From: Bimastos eiseni
Taxonomy: Eukaryota > Annelida > Clitellata > Crassiclitellata > Lumbricidae
Length of the DNA stretch: 64,000 nt
Reading direction: 5' to 3'
Assembly: GCA_959347315.1 (NCBI GenBank)
Contig: OY365810.1
Span: 14,870,896-14,934,895, forward strand
In this document: positions 31,443 through 43,225 of the stretch, piece by piece
How the letters are laid out: every line of letters begins with the position of its first letter
How positions within the stretch are numbered: position 1 is the stretch's first letter
Position numbers and translations under genes: made by a program
The notes under the pieces: generated by a model
What the model saw: the letters and a program-made list of their open reading frames with translations, nothing else
Database searches by the model: none
What the model was told of the DNA's origin: nothing

Positions 31443-32660
31443 CGCGACTGCGACTACAGACTGAGCGAAGGGCTGTGGAAGTTGCCATCACGTGCGATGC
31501 ATGTGATATTATTCTTAGAAATTGACCCTATGGATACAGCGGATGGCAAATATGTATGTGAAGGATGAAGGCCTTCTAAGTGACGCGGTGTGGGCAACTG
31601 ACCGAGTAGTTCAGTCGGCTGCAAGGGTTCAGACGAGCAGGTTGTAGATGTGAAGAATCCGACTTTACTCGGAAGTTATTGAACAGAAAATTAATAATCA
31701 TTTGAGTTCAAGGATTATAAATTTAGTTGCTCTGGACTAGCTGTTGACTTTTGAGACTTTTGTGCATTATTATGATTCTATGGTGCTTCCTGTTTATGTT
31801 AATAAACTTGTAAAATGTCTGTTCTTGAGGTTGATGATGTTACATTAGGGATGTCTGAAGTAGAGGTGACGGTGATGACCAGAGAGGGGTCACGTGCGTC
31901 GTCATCGATACCTACTCAGTTTGGTAGACAAATACAGTTAATGTAAGAGAGAGAAGCATACGAAGAGAGACGGAGAATAGAAAAGGAAGTCAGACGGTGG
32001 GAAGAAAAGAAAAGGGGAGAGAGGAAAAGGACGAATAGGTGGAAAGACGGAGAGTAGAAGAAAGAAGAGAGAGAGATAGAGATGATATGCTGAGGAACAT
32101 AATGAATATATTGGTAGCTGTAAAAATCACCAGTATAAATAACTTGTGATAATGAAATTGTCATGTCCAGAGAATTTGTAAAGCGTAGAGATTAAATGTC
32201 TAACTCCGTGGTTAAAAACACGAACCCGGATCGATTGGCTGAATCGGTCGTGACTTATGTAAGTGCCGTGGCCTTGCCGCCGGAACCCGTTGAAATCGTA
32301 GCATGTGAATCTAGGAGAAGCGAAAGATTGAAGGGGAAATCTAGGCCCAGTTACAGAGAATTAGCACAGTACCCTGTTAAGCCAGAAACTTGTAATTTAT
32401 TACCTGATAGGAAGTAAAGTCTGGGGTCCATGTTTTTTGGGAAAAACCACGATGGACAACCCAGCTGCTCTCATATACAGGCGACGGACTAGCAACCCGG
32501 AACGAGGACATTATGTTCATTCTGGTGTTGATCTTCCTGCTGAGCATGGAACGATGGAGGATGGTAGGAGCTTGCCGCTTCAAATACTGGCAATTATGTA
32601 TGGCGACTCCTCTTTCCACCAGTTTATGCGAATTCCTCTAGTTAATGACAAAGCCCACAT
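31443..32660 (+). mobile_element. LTR-retroelement debris with gag-like reading
   Basis: Sequence with TTAATAAACTTG (about 31798) ends at GATGTTACA (31847), and an ATG follows at 31851 opening MSEVEVTVMTREGSRASSS. After a stop, it gives a strongly charged EERRRIEKEVRRWEEKKRGE stretch (purine-rich plus strand, 31945-32080), as in coiled-coil Gag N-termini. A further frame at 32196-32417 contains ESRRSERLKGKSRPSYRE. No enzymatic domain is visible. Family not assigned. Confidence 0.4.
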
Positions 32661-32779
32661 ATAATTTACACCCCCGAAGACAGTGGCCTAGATGTCGTTA
32701 ATTACATTCCTAGGATTTTATATGAACGATAACCTGACGATGCCTCTTTCACGTATTGAGCAGCTGACTGCGATTTGAC

Positions 32780-32784
<5 letters not shown>

Positions 32785-32816
<32 letters not shown>

Positions 32817-33260
32817 AATTTACAAGTCGACGGAATCTCAACCTGTCTTGTCCGAAATCTCGTAGCCAACTGACTAACTTCTCTCTTTCCCTAGTTCATC
32901 ACGCCGCGTCGTCCAAACTGACCTTCACCTCTATATACGACTTCTATAGCAGCGTCCCTTCGTTCCAAGAATTGGAGTTCATGTCTGCCACGTGACCAAC
33001 TCTCTCCTGCCTTACTCTTGTCTCTGGTCCACATATATCAAATATATACATATGCACATTTATGTAACGTTATTATTATATATATATTTTATATATATCC
33101 TTATATATTTTTATTACTATTATATTGCTCTGTTGTTTTAAATATATATTATTTATACAATGCAAAATATACTCTTTAATATCTACGGATTTCATATATA
33201 TATAACATCTTTTTGGCAATCTATAATAATATATATAAGTTTTATGCATGTATACATATC
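32785..33260. repeat. AT-rich segment with TATATA runs
   Basis: There is a TA run at 32787-32813, and frequent ATATATAT at 33030-33240. Nothing coding is seen. Confidence 0.6.
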
Positions 33261-33360
33261 ATTGTCTTAGTTTCATTATTATATTATGAATCTTTCTTAT
33301 ACGTGCAAAAATCCACAAGCATCACAATAACCCAAAAATCTTTGCAATCATTTAATTGCT

Positions 33361-34770
33361 AAATTATCCGATCTGTTCATTGTTCGTCTAATAATTTTTA
33401 TTCCGTTCATATAACTAAGCATGCATACATTTTAACCATTTGACTTCAACGAACGTATGCTAGATGACATTAGAAGCAAGTACAAAATCAGATTACCTCA
33501 ATATGACAGATCAGCGCTGGCTAAGTTGTTCTCGCTCGACTTTATCTTATCTTAGACAATTTATATAGCGCTTCTTTTAGTAATAGCTATTCAGAGACGC
33601 TTTCGGCGTGAAAGCCCCGAGGAAATAAGAAAGTTTACAAGCAACGAGGGGATAAGGGTAAGACACCATCTGAAATCTAATAATGATTGTGGTGATATTA
33701 TCATTCCACGTAGAATGACCCACGATGCAAAGGCACTGTGTTGGGTTGCGCCACAGCAGCCCTTGCCCGGAGAACTAGAAGATCAAATCGATCTACAGAT
33801 CGGAGAGAGCGAACAGAGTCATCAGACAGAGGTTTACGCATTGAGTTGCAAATATTATTTAGGAACTTGACCCAGTAGAGTTCTTAGGACTAGCATCAGG
33901 ACCTTGTACTGGATACGAGAGGCAACGGGAAGAAAGTGTATAAAATAACGCACAATGGGAGCGAGGAATGATCACTGCGGGACTCCGAACCCTACTCCAA
34001 GTCCGGGCCGTTCTGGAATCACCGTGGACAACTGTGAGTTCTAGATCTAGGCCTTGAACAAGGTAAGAGTGGACCCACAAAGGCCACAAGATAATTGAAT
34101 TCACTGCTGCATGATCGCACGATCGACCACAAAAAGGCCGAGGTAACCTCGAAAGTAAGTCGAAATCAGATTGGCTTAAAATTATAGACAAACATTGGCA
34201 CATTTCGCTCCAATTGGACTTTAACGTAAACAGCGACAGAATAAACACAAGCTATTATAACCTTTTTACTAATATTTAGTTGCTAAAATTATGCGATCAG
34301 TTCAATGTCCGAATAAATATTTACATACATTAAAACACTTGGATTGAATGAATTCCGTGAACTAATACCAGATAACATAAGAAGTAGACGTGGGTACAAA
34401 ATAAGATTGGTTTAAATTCATAGATAAACATCGCCATATTTAATTTCAACTGGATTTCACAGTAAACAACGCCAGAATAAACACACGCTCAAAATTTTAA
34501 CTACTATTTAATTGTTTAAGTCATGATATCCGTTCATAGTTGAAATAAAATTTTTTGTTCTGTCCATATAATTAAGTTTGCAAACATTTTTAAAACACTT
34601 GAATTCCACGATGTCATAAGATCTAAATACAAAATCGGATAGGTTCAAAATTACAAATAATCATCGCAATATTATAACTGAACTTCAACGTAAACAACAC
34701 TAGAATAAACAGAACCTACAATTCTTAATTAGTAGTTTACTACTAAAATTATACGATCAGTTAATATTTG
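33361..34770. repeat. Roughly 230 bp tandem repeat, about four units, interrupted
   Basis: AAATTATNCGATCNGTTCA recurs at about 33361, 34283, 34517 (degenerate) and 34746. The last three starts are 234 and 229 bases apart. Each unit also holds TACAAAATCNGATT and AACTNNANTTCAACGTAAAC motifs. The first unit is broken near 33497 and resumes near 34150, so about 650 bp (with AATTTATATAGCGCTTC at 33559) looks inserted. It lies just downstream of gene 2. Confidence 0.75.
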
Positions 34771-35318
34771 AAGCATGAGTTTTTTTTAATTAGGTCCATT
34801 ATAATAAAGTGCACATACAGTTTTAATAAAACTGACTGCAAAACTAATAATCATATGCCGCGACTTGCCTCTTATTAAACCTTGTTTTATTTGTAGGGAC
34901 TTCTGAGAACCGAAACACTTTAAAATGTTGCACACATTCGTGACGATCAAATTTTTAATTACCTTCACAACGTATGAGTGAAGGCCTAGTGTAAAGTTTA
35001 ACTGGTAAAAGTGGAAATGCATTTTTGTCATTAATTTGCCACTTTCGATTGTTTTGCACAGGTTTCCCGTTCTGTCTGTTATTTGGGGTCCTTTCCCTAT
35101 TCGCCGTGCCTTTGATGCGCTCCTTTTTTGCTTTTCATAATTGCATCCATTTCTTTTGCTGCCTATTATGGTTGTTGTGGTCATTTATTTGCTATGTATG
35201 TAATATGTAGTAATCCTTCGCATAAAAATGTATGGGACAACTTATTAGAGTCTCCCTACACCAATAACGAGAACGTCATGGAACGATTGTCCTTGTATCA
35301 ACGTTTGATAAAATGAGG
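34771..35318. other. 3' flank of gene 2, nothing recognised
   Basis: Frames on both strands here are short and of no recognised family. The 3' UTR of gene 2 would lie here. I could not identify a convincing poly(A) signal. Confidence 0.4.
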
Positions 35319-36211
35319 TTATTTTAGAGTCAAACGGTAAAAATAAACTCCTCTGTTAGTTGCAGCAACGATCAGTTGTTTCTTTTCGTCATCGTAAAAC
35401 AATATGTGTTGCCCAGTGGTCAGAATTGTGTCGTCTACTGTTAGAGTCTTTTTTGTAAGATCAGACTGCAGAAGACTGACATTAGAGGCAGCCACAAACA
35501 CTCGATCATCTGAATAGAGCGAGAGATGCCAAGGAACCTTTGCTTTTGTTTCTCCATTTGAAAGAATTGAGGAGCGGATGATCATCTGTCCATCGCTGGT
35601 TACTTGATATATGGTCCAATCCGACTTTGTATCTCTTTTATCTGATGAGCCATCGTCACACTCGTTATCGGGTTCGTCTATGATAATAAAATCACCGGTG
35701 GATGTCTCTACTGCATGATATGGACGCCTGATTTTATAAGGCAAACCAATTTTACTAACAAGTTTTGCATCTGGTCCATATTTCAGGAGACAAGGCCGAT
35801 CGCAACGTTCGATAATCAACAACTGACCATCGTTAGACATTGACATATATGGTTTATAGTCACCTGTTAGCCATTTCCTGACAGTGTGACTAAGCTTATC
35901 TTTTTCTTGTGCCGTCTTAATCATCCAGATGCATTTTTTACCTAAGTCACTGATGTAGAGACAATTTTCCTCCTCACTAGAAACAATGTCATATGAAATT
36001 TCACATTCCTTAATTTTGAACTTAAACTGAAAAGAAAAATCAGTCTCATCTTTATACATCCAAATCATTGTTGGAGACATGTCATATGATCGACAGAGAA
36101 CGTAGATTACATTACGTAGTTTAGTCACTCCTCTCACTGATGTATCTGCGTGCAGACGTTTATCGTCGCGAGGATCTGGCAATCGCTTGAATGCAAGTTC
36201 ATCACGTACGG
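35319..36211 (-). CDS. Gene 2, terminal exon: NHL/beta-propeller-like domain
   Basis: After an acceptor (AG at plus 36212-36213, preceded by GTCCTTTGTTTC) the exon completes an alanine codon and reads VRDELAFKRLPDPRDDKR. It then gives about 290 residues with repeated blade-like stretches: RGVTKLRNVIYVLCRS, NCLYISDLGKKCIWMI, MSMSNDGQLLIIERCDRP, HAVETSTGDFIIIDEP, HLSLYSDDRVFVAASN and GQHILFYDDEKKQLIVAATN. These resemble the six-bladed NHL-type propellers at the C-terminus of TRIM-like and F-box proteins, which bind proteins or RNA. It ends with a TAA stop at 35319. An upstream ATG at 36239 is in frame, but the splice acceptor fits the phase-1 donor of the previous exon better. Confidence 0.85.
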
Positions 36212-36239
36212 CTGAAACAAAGGACTTTCTGATTTGCAT

Positions 36240-37390
36240 AAATAATTAATTATTCATCATCTGTTTTTATATTTCAGACATTTAATCAGCATTATTATTA
36301 AGCAATGAAGGATTGGCATGCACAGCCAAGACACACAGCAGTACATCCAGACTCTTCTGCAGATGGTGACTGAAGAGAGAATCGCCATTTAATAGTGCTA
36401 CCATACTGCATGAGTATATCCAGGGTCATAGGTAGGATGGCATATGGCTTTGTGCGAAGTGTAAGGCTGAAGGGGATACGATCAGATACACAGAACTACT
36501 GTAGCCTATGAACAGCAGGTTTGATATGATCTCTGCAACAGAGTCAAAGACACTTACTTTTGGCGCTCTGCTGCTCAGGGTCTTCTCGTCATCTCACTCG
36601 CACGAACTACTTTGATGCAGCCTCTTGCCTCCTCGGTTCTGGGCACTACCACCTAGAATGGGCCTTCCCTCTAGGCACAGGCCTACGGATCTCGCTCAAG
36701 AACTGTCAGTCTTATTTTTAATGTTCTCTCAAATCTGTCCTCTTTGGTCATGGTTAGACAGGGCGCGTCTCTGAATAGTTTCCTCGAAGATGCGCTATAT
36801 CAAATTCGATTCAATTTGACAGATTGATTAATTAAGACAATGAGGCATGTAGAAGGTAAGTGGCAACTGCGTTGACATTGATAAAACGCGTAGGGTAGAG
36901 TATGGGGAAAAGATGCAATTAAAAACCAGTTCATGGACAGATTTTATTCTGCAAACGTGTGCAATGATAATTAGCCCTCTAATCAGTATCGGATAAGCAG
37001 ATAGTCAAAAAGAGGATACTCTTTTGCTTAGAATTAATATTGTCCATAAAGTATTATAAATCTGCGGATAGGGAAGAGATGCAGAGATTAAGTTTAAAAA
37101 GTGGTGCGCGTCAGCACGAATATGTCACTATTTAATTACAGTATTCAAGAATTTTCTCAATAAAAATAACGTTTGATCTGTTTTTCACTGAAAGAACTCT
37201 TCATAGCCGATTTGCCTGTTCCACTATCGCTGTTGCCTAGCTCTAATCTTTTGCTTCAAAAATCCCGAATCTCAAGTAATTTCAATTCCATTAATTTTGA
37301 CAGTTCTTCTGGAATTCCATAAAAATTTTCTCACATGAACTATACATGTAACATTATTTATTAATTGCAATTTTGTAAATTAATTTTAAG
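36240..37390. other. Gene 2 intron, nothing recognised
   Basis: No exon or element ends are supported. Around 36560-36780 the plus strand has a GC-richer stretch without a recognisable product. Confidence 0.4.
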
Positions 37391-37397
37391 AACTTAC

Positions 37398-37736
37398 CAA
37401 CATTTCTGACGAACTGCTCTTTGTACACACTGACAGCTGTTGACGGAGCAATACGCTGGTCAGATAAACCTGCCAAAACGTAAATAAGGATGTTGGATGT
37501 TTCGAGTTTCAACTGAAGATTTGTGAGACCTTTCTGCGATCTACACCAGAACCAAAGGACCACTTGTCCTCGTTCTAGAACAGAGTTGAGGATTTCGATA
37601 TCATCATCCTTCAGCTCACTGATGAGTCGATCAGCTAGATGTGATCTTGGACGATTTTTGTCTCGAAGGTGGTTGAATTCATTGACCACAAAGAAACTCC
37701 TTTTATATCGCGTGACAATATTAGCCTTTACGACAA
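37398..37736 (-). CDS. Gene 2, fourth visible exon (unrecognised alpha/beta segment)
   Basis: The exon is bounded by an AG acceptor at plus 37737-37738 behind a good T-rich tract (TATTTTATTTTCAG) and a GTAAGT donor (plus 37392-37397). Both boundaries are phase 1. It reads VVKANIVTRYKRSFF, then NRPRSHLADRLISELKDDDI, QVVLWFWCRSQKGLTNLQLK and ends KEQFVRNV. I do not recognise a named family. The pattern of a helix, a hydrophobic strand with cysteine and another helix resembles the segments that often follow death-fold domains in invertebrate proteins. It links the duplicated death-fold-like exons to the propeller exon, and the phases fit on both sides. Confidence 0.75.
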
Positions 37737-37739
37737 CTG

Positions 37740-38430
37740 AAAATAAAATATAAACGATTTATGATGAGGCGTTGAATAGTCAAGTTAACCATCAATGCAT
37801 TTTAGCAACATTAGAGAATCAAGTGAAGTATAATTGACTTCAATATTTATATTATAATGTATCTTATTCACACATTTATAAAGTATCTATTGTAGGGTAA
37901 ACCCATCAGAGACGTTCCCAGTGCGCATGGCCACAAGAGAAGAAACATTTTTTGAGAACAGTAAGGGCGAATGGGGAAATGGCTGGAATATGAAGAACGA
38001 GTGGATGGGCATTAAACTTTTAATCTACATGTACATATAAACACATCTTAACAAAAAACGCCTTACCAGACCATTTACATCCTTACAATTCCTTGAGATC
38101 CATACAAGTTCTCACTCCTTAAATGAGACCCTTCTCAAGTAGTCTGAAACTCATTGTTTCAACCCTTAATGTTGGCTACTTCATTTTAAGACAATAATGC
38201 TGCAGCACTAGACTCCATCTCATCACTTAAGCATCCTTTCATTCGCCCTTCCCTTGTATACTGCAGTCTGCAGTGGTCCTTCTCAATAAAAACCATTGCT
38301 CTCCAAATATATCGATCGAACTTCTCGACACTCTATCTTCAACCGAGTAACGCCTCTCCCTATCCAACAATTAACGTCTTGCGAATGCGAATGGGTGATT
38401 AACGCTGTAATAGATTTGCATCAATACACA
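37740..38430. other. Gene 2 intron, nothing recognised
   Basis: I see no coding or repeat structure that I can support in this part of the intron. Confidence 0.4.
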
Positions 38431-38438
38431 CCCTAGTC

Positions 38439-38700
38439 CTACACCGTAGCATTTGTCTGTATGATAAGCTCCCTGTGAAGATCAGGCAGTTTCAAAATTG
38501 GTGTCTTCGCAAATATGCCCGTAAGTTCCTTACTGGACTCATCTAACTTCTGATTCCAATCTACTACACTTGGCAATAGCTTATTTGTAAGGCCAGAAAA
38601 AGGCGTCATTAGTTCAGCTAATTGTGGAATGATTTTCCGGTGGTAATTCACTTCCCCAGAAAATTCCTTTTCGGTTGCTTAGTTTGTAGATTAGGCATAT
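38439..38700 (-). pseudogene. Ty3/Gypsy reverse transcriptase fragment
   Basis: The minus-strand reading VNYHRKIIPQLAELMTPFS, then DWNQKLDESSKELTGIFAKT and LPDLHRELIIQTNAT matches the connection region and start of RNase H in Ty3/Gypsy polymerases. The element differs from the one at 8368-13805. No LTRs were seen around it. It lies in an intron of gene 2. Confidence 0.8.
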
Positions 38701-39394
38701 CGACATTCATAACGACTGATTCTACCTCATGACTGATTCCGACATTTCCAGTCCCAACAGCATAACATTAAACTTTGATTTAGACTTGAATGAGTTCACT
38801 GAGTCGGCCAATCTGATGACGGGTGGAAGACTGTTTCAAAATGTAGGATCGGCGGCTGAGAAAGCGCGTCTTCACCCCGCATGCGCGTAAGTCTGTCTTC
38901 TGAAGCGATCTGAGCCGCAACCCAGACACACAGGAATGCGTCGCAATACAGTAGACGCGCAAATATTCAGGCGATGCCCCTTTGAACTGGTTTTAAAACG
39001 GGCTAACAGAGTTTTACTCGATACCGAACTTTAGAACAAAATGGTTACTCTACCGGACAAAATGGTACGGACAAAATGGTATGGACAAAATGATACGGAC
39101 AAAATGGTACGGACAAAATGGTATTGGACAAAATGGTAATAGGACAAAATGGTGCGGTTAAAATGAAACGGACAAAATGGTGTTGCACAAAATAGTACTC
39201 TTACGGATAAAATGGTAGAGATTTAATGGGTCTAGAGCAGTGGTCACCAACCCGTGGATCGCGAGCTGTATGCGTATCATTCTAACCGCACCATTTTGTC
39301 CTAGTACAATAAATATAGGCTACGTTTATGCATCTGATTTTTATCCAAAGAGCTTTAACTCTGTAGCTAACCGGTATCTTATCAAAAGAGCGAA

Positions 39395-39503
39395 AATCAT
39401 AAGGTCGAACGTTCAAAAGAGCGCGCGATCAAAAAGGCGACGATCAAAAGGACGCGCGTTGAAAAGGGCGACAAACAAAAGAGCGCATGTTTAAAAGGAC
39501 GAA
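39395..39503. repeat. Short-word array, CAAAAGAGCGC/GGCGACAAAC
   Basis: Units such as TCAAAAGAGCGCGCGATCAA and GGGCGACAAACAAAAGAGCGC repeat. The word resembles that of foldback element K4 (GACAAAAGAGCGCC). No inverted partner array is visible inside K2. Confidence 0.7.
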
Positions 39504-39639
39504 TGTAAATAAATAAACAGAGTATGTCAGCCAGCGAAACTATAAACATCTTGTAATCCATTACATTTTTAAAATCGTAAACGCTTCAGTTTAAGTGGCA
39601 TTGTTTTATTAATAATGCTGGTGCTTAAGCAGAAATCTC

Positions 39640-40035
39640 TCCATCGATCCAACTTAAATTCAGGCATTATCTGTTTCATTAATCCAGTTTCAAGCAGAAA
39701 TATTTTGTCGATCAAGTTTCCATTTCAGCGCAATTTTTATCACCAATCCAGTTTTACTTCAGCAGACTTCTTTTCATCGACTTCGCATGCATTTTAAGAA
39801 GAATTCTCTCATTAATCCAGCTTCCAATAAAGTAATATTTTTTTCATCAATCCAGCTTCGATGTAAGCAGATTTTAGTTCATCGATCCCGCTCATGTCCA
39901 ACTGAATTGGATTATAGAAGACGTCTCACATAAATATAGCTCCCGTTTTAGCATAATTCTTTTCATCGTCCTATCTTCCATTTTACCCTAATATTTTCAT
40001 CAACCCAACTTCAATTAGAGCAGAATGCTTTTCAT
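39640..40035 (-). repeat. Roughly 35 bp repeat array shared with K3, K4 and the MITE at 22860
   Basis: TTTTCATCAATCCAGCTTC-like units occur about ten times with alternating AAGCAGATTTT and AAGAAGAATTC spacers. They are the reverse complement of the array at 46215-46620. Confidence 0.85.
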
Positions 40036-40397
40036 TGAATATTTCAGTGATTGATTAATTGATTGATTGCTCTTGAATGGTAACATACAGGTACTATAGA
40101 TACAGTATAACGTTGTTCATATTGTTTATGGTAATAAATAAATGAAGCATTACAAGCCTATATGATCAACTACTCTTCAAATTATTTTCATTAGACATTT
40201 GCCTTATGCATCAAAGTGAGACACGTTGTATTAATTTTGTTGGTTGTTCGCCAATTAACTATAAATTTATTAAGCAGTACAAACCTGTATGATCAACAAT
40301 TCCTCTATATATTTTTGATTCAACATTTGCCGTAAGCATCAAAGTGAGACACGTTGAAGTAAGGTTGCTGATTGTGTTAAACTTGTATTATGATCAC

Positions 40398-40640
40398 AGG
40401 GGGAAAATTCCGGGGAATTGTCCTACGGGGGAAATGTCGGGAGAAATGTCCGGAGAGGGGGAGGGAAATGTCTGGAACCCAAGTTGGGCGGTTGGATCGG
40501 GTTATGTGCCTTTTTTCTCAATATTTGTTTAGGTAAGTGATCAGACGAAGGGAACTGCTCAGGGAAATGTACTAGATGGAAATGTCGGGGGAATGTTGGG
40601 AACAAAGTCCCTGAGGAAATATCCAGGGAAAATGTTCGCA
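40398..40640. repeat. Short-word array, GGGGGAAATGTCCGG
   Basis: GGGGGAAATGTCGGGAGAAA and GGGAAATGTACTAG-like units occur at 40398-40475 and 40548-40640, in the same orientation, separated by about 70 unrelated bases. Confidence 0.75.
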
Positions 40641-41239
40641 CACCGAGGTTGGTTTGTGTGGTTGCATCAAACCTAAATCATATCTCTGATTAGGATTTCA
40701 CCAAAAGTTGTAGAAAACTGTCGTTTTCCATTTTATCTGTACCATTTCGCCCAATACCATTTTAACCGTACCATTTTGTCCAAACACCCTTTTGTCCAAC
40801 AATATTTTGTTCATACAATTTTGTCCGTACCATTTTGTCCAAACACCAAAATGGTGTCCAACACTATTCTGTCCATACCATTTTGTCCGTACCATTTTAT
40901 CCGTACCATTTTGTCCAATAACATTTTGTCCTCATACGATTTTGTCCGTACCATTTTGTCCGTACCATTTTGTCCGCTACCATTTTGTCCGTACCATTTT
41001 GTCCATACCATTTTGTCCACTACCATTTTGTCCCAATACCATGTTGTCCGTACCATTTTGTCCGTACCATTTTGTCCATACCATTTTGTCCACTACCATT
41101 TTGTCCCAATACCATGTTGTCCGTACCATTTTGTCCGTACCATTTTGTCCATACCATTTTGTCCACTACCATTTTGTCCCAATACCATGTTGTCCGTACC
41201 ATTTTGTCCGTACCATTTTTGTTCGGTCACCAACGGGAC

Positions 41240-42700
41240 AGGTAGCAATGCAGGATATCATTGAGGAGCGGCGTTACGTGATCGTACTTCATCCTGTTGC
41301 AAATTAATCTGGCAGCACCGACTGGAGATAGTCCAAGAGAGACCCAGGCGCGCCAGCTAGCAAATTGTTGCAACGGTTCACTTGATGCTTCGAACAATTC
41401 AATTGTTTGGTATAGTACTCCTAAGCAACTACAGTAGTTTGATTTCATTGTCCTGTCTAAAACTTCCCACTCTTTTCTTTCTCGTCAAGTGTTCGGTATC
41501 AGGTAGTTCCTGATTGTACACTGCCTTTTATTGAGCATTGGGGCCTACCACTAATCTTCTACGCTCCACCCTATTTGTATGGTGTCTCAAGGGTCATTCG
41601 TCGTTCTGTCTCATCATCTTCACCTTCACTACAGCAGTTCATGTATGTTCTTTAATTCCATTGCAATTCCCATCTCATTGTTCTTCCTAAGGTTCGTGTC
41701 TTTCCACTACAGTCGCAACAATGCTGATAGACTGATAGTCCACCTTCCCCGGTACTCTCGCATCTCTACCTTCTGCGCGTGTCATCCACCATGTTGGTCG
41801 ACTGATCGACTACTGCATCATTTTGACGAATACTATCATCTATGTCCAGAATTCGCTCATTAACTTCGAACATGTTGGATCCTTGTAGTGTAAGGTTTGC
41901 ATGCCAGACTTATTTGTCGACTTAGCCTAGGATTTAGTACGTTTAAGAATCATTTTGTTAGCAAGTTGCATCGGCCACGTGTCTGCATCAGACCATCCTT
42001 CAGATGCATGCAGCCGATTAGCAGCCCACTCCGTAGCCGAGTGTTTCCTTCTCGGTGGCTTGGGGCTGACGCGGCCACTGGAGTGATCTCGACCGATAGT
42101 CACGCGTGGCAATTCAATCTACAGACCAACACATGCTGAATGCCTCTTCTATGTCCGCTCTGTACCTTGACGAAAATCCGAACGTGTGTCATCTTCCACC
42201 AGTTATGGACTACTCGTCGACATCGTCCCCGTGTCTGCGAATCGGTCTCGATAGTTGTCGCTCTGCCCGGTCGACGCATCTTGGTCAAGGGACTCTGATC
42301 ATCCAGGCCATCTGTCAGATGTCGAAGTGAGTCCCTTGTTTGGTTCCACACTTGTGCGTGGGTCCACCACTCGTGAATCTCATCAGCTTACTGTGCTCAG
42401 TTGTGCAAACTGGTGTATTTTACTCGTTCACAATGACATTTAACATCCTTTAGGCCAGATCTGAGTATATATATTGACGGGCGGTATATAAAGGCACGCT
42501 TACATTACATCAGATAAAGAACACAATAGAGAGCTGCAAGAGTGAACGATCACTGCCAAAGAACACGAGGAACAAAAGAGAGTATTATAGAATAATATTA
42601 GACCGAACATTCATTGCAATTTGGACGCATTTACTCGTAGAAGGAACCATATGAATAATAAGCCTATAATAGGCCTATAATAGGCCTAAGCATCCGATTT
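41240..42700. other. Gene 2 intron, no recognised gene
   Basis: Several short frames occur on the plus strand (41579-41863, 41897-42139, 42106-42330), with a higher GC content than the surroundings and repeated phrases such as CATCTTCCACCA and CTGATCGACTACT. This may be an old retroelement. No domain is recognisable. Confidence 0.35.
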
Positions 42701-42704
42701 CTTT

Positions 42705-43140
42705 GCGATTCTGGTGTGAGACTTTCTTGCTGATGCAACGTGGCAACCAATATGCTATCGGCAATTAACAGTTTCTTAGAATGTTTACCGCAGAAATAGA
42801 CTATTGGAGAAGTTTCTCTATAAGTTGAGCAGATTCATTTCCACGTTAAATTGTCTTACATGACAATAATAAAATAGCGTGTACTCTAACCTCCCCCATT
42901 TTCTCCAATTCGTGTAAGAAACTTCTGATTCGATTTGCGAAGCATGTTGATGAAGGTCGACAAGTTTGCATCATCAAACAACCTCACAGCGTGCATCAGT
43001 TCGAGTTGGACCGACAAAGTCTTCTTGGCCTCGTTGTCGTCTGTGACGTCTTCAATTGCGTGCAATAATATGACAGAAAGACTATGAGTGTGACTACAAT
43101 AGATATCCCTCTTACAGGTATCCAATATTTAATTATGTTA
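42705..43140 (-). repeat. Segmental duplication, copy 2 (exon plus flanking intron)
   Basis: Aligned with 47320-47770, it shares intron text downstream (AAGTTTCTCTATAAGTTG, ATTTCCACGTTAAATTGT), the donor context ACTCTAACC and intron text upstream (GGATACCTGT-AGAGGGATAT). The exon sequence is more diverged than parts of the intron. Confidence 0.85.
42891..43049 (-). CDS. Gene 2, third visible exon: death-fold-like repeat, copy 2
   Basis: The minus-strand reading is VTDDNEAKKTLSVQLELMHA, then RLFDDANLSTFINMLRKSNQ and KFLTRIGENGG, followed by a GTTAGA donor (plus 42885-42890), phase 1. It parallels the exon at 47501-47701 (LRSANCLSD, QSNQKPLTRI) and looks like an alpha-helical death-fold (CARD-like) segment. 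The acceptor aligned with the other copy has lost its AG, so I place the start at the AG at plus 43050-43051, which keeps phase 1. Upstream AGs near 43070-43105 would extend the frame but give another phase. It may be skipped, or function as an alternative to the other copy. Confidence 0.6.
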
Positions 43141-43225
43141 TTGTTTCATGTCGATAAAGCAAGTATGCAAGTACACTAAGCACTTTTTTTAATAGGTTTT
43201 TTCTGTCAGAGCAGAGATTGAATAT

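Larger units (their letters stand above)
39030..41235. mobile_element. Foldback-like element K2 (word GGACAAAATGGTAC)
   Basis: The left array (39045-39215) repeats GGACAAAATGGTAC about ten times. The right array (40735-41222) repeats the inverse word, GTACCATTTTGTCC, about thirty times. The right array holds a 73 bp higher-order unit three times (ACCATGTTG at 41038, 41111 and 41184). The interior includes a CAAAAGAGCGC array (39395-39503), the roughly 35 bp CATCAATCCAGCTTC array (39640-40035) and GGGGAAATGTCC repeats (40398-40640). The ends are close to GGTTACTCTACCGGAC on the left and GGTGACCGAACAAAA from the right. No clear target duplication was found. All frames across the arrays are artefacts. 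Confidence 0.7.

Noticed and set aside
40776..41307. Overlapping 160-170 codon ORFs on both strands.
   Set aside because: They are translations of the GTACCATTTTGTCC array in K2. The unit length makes several frames open.
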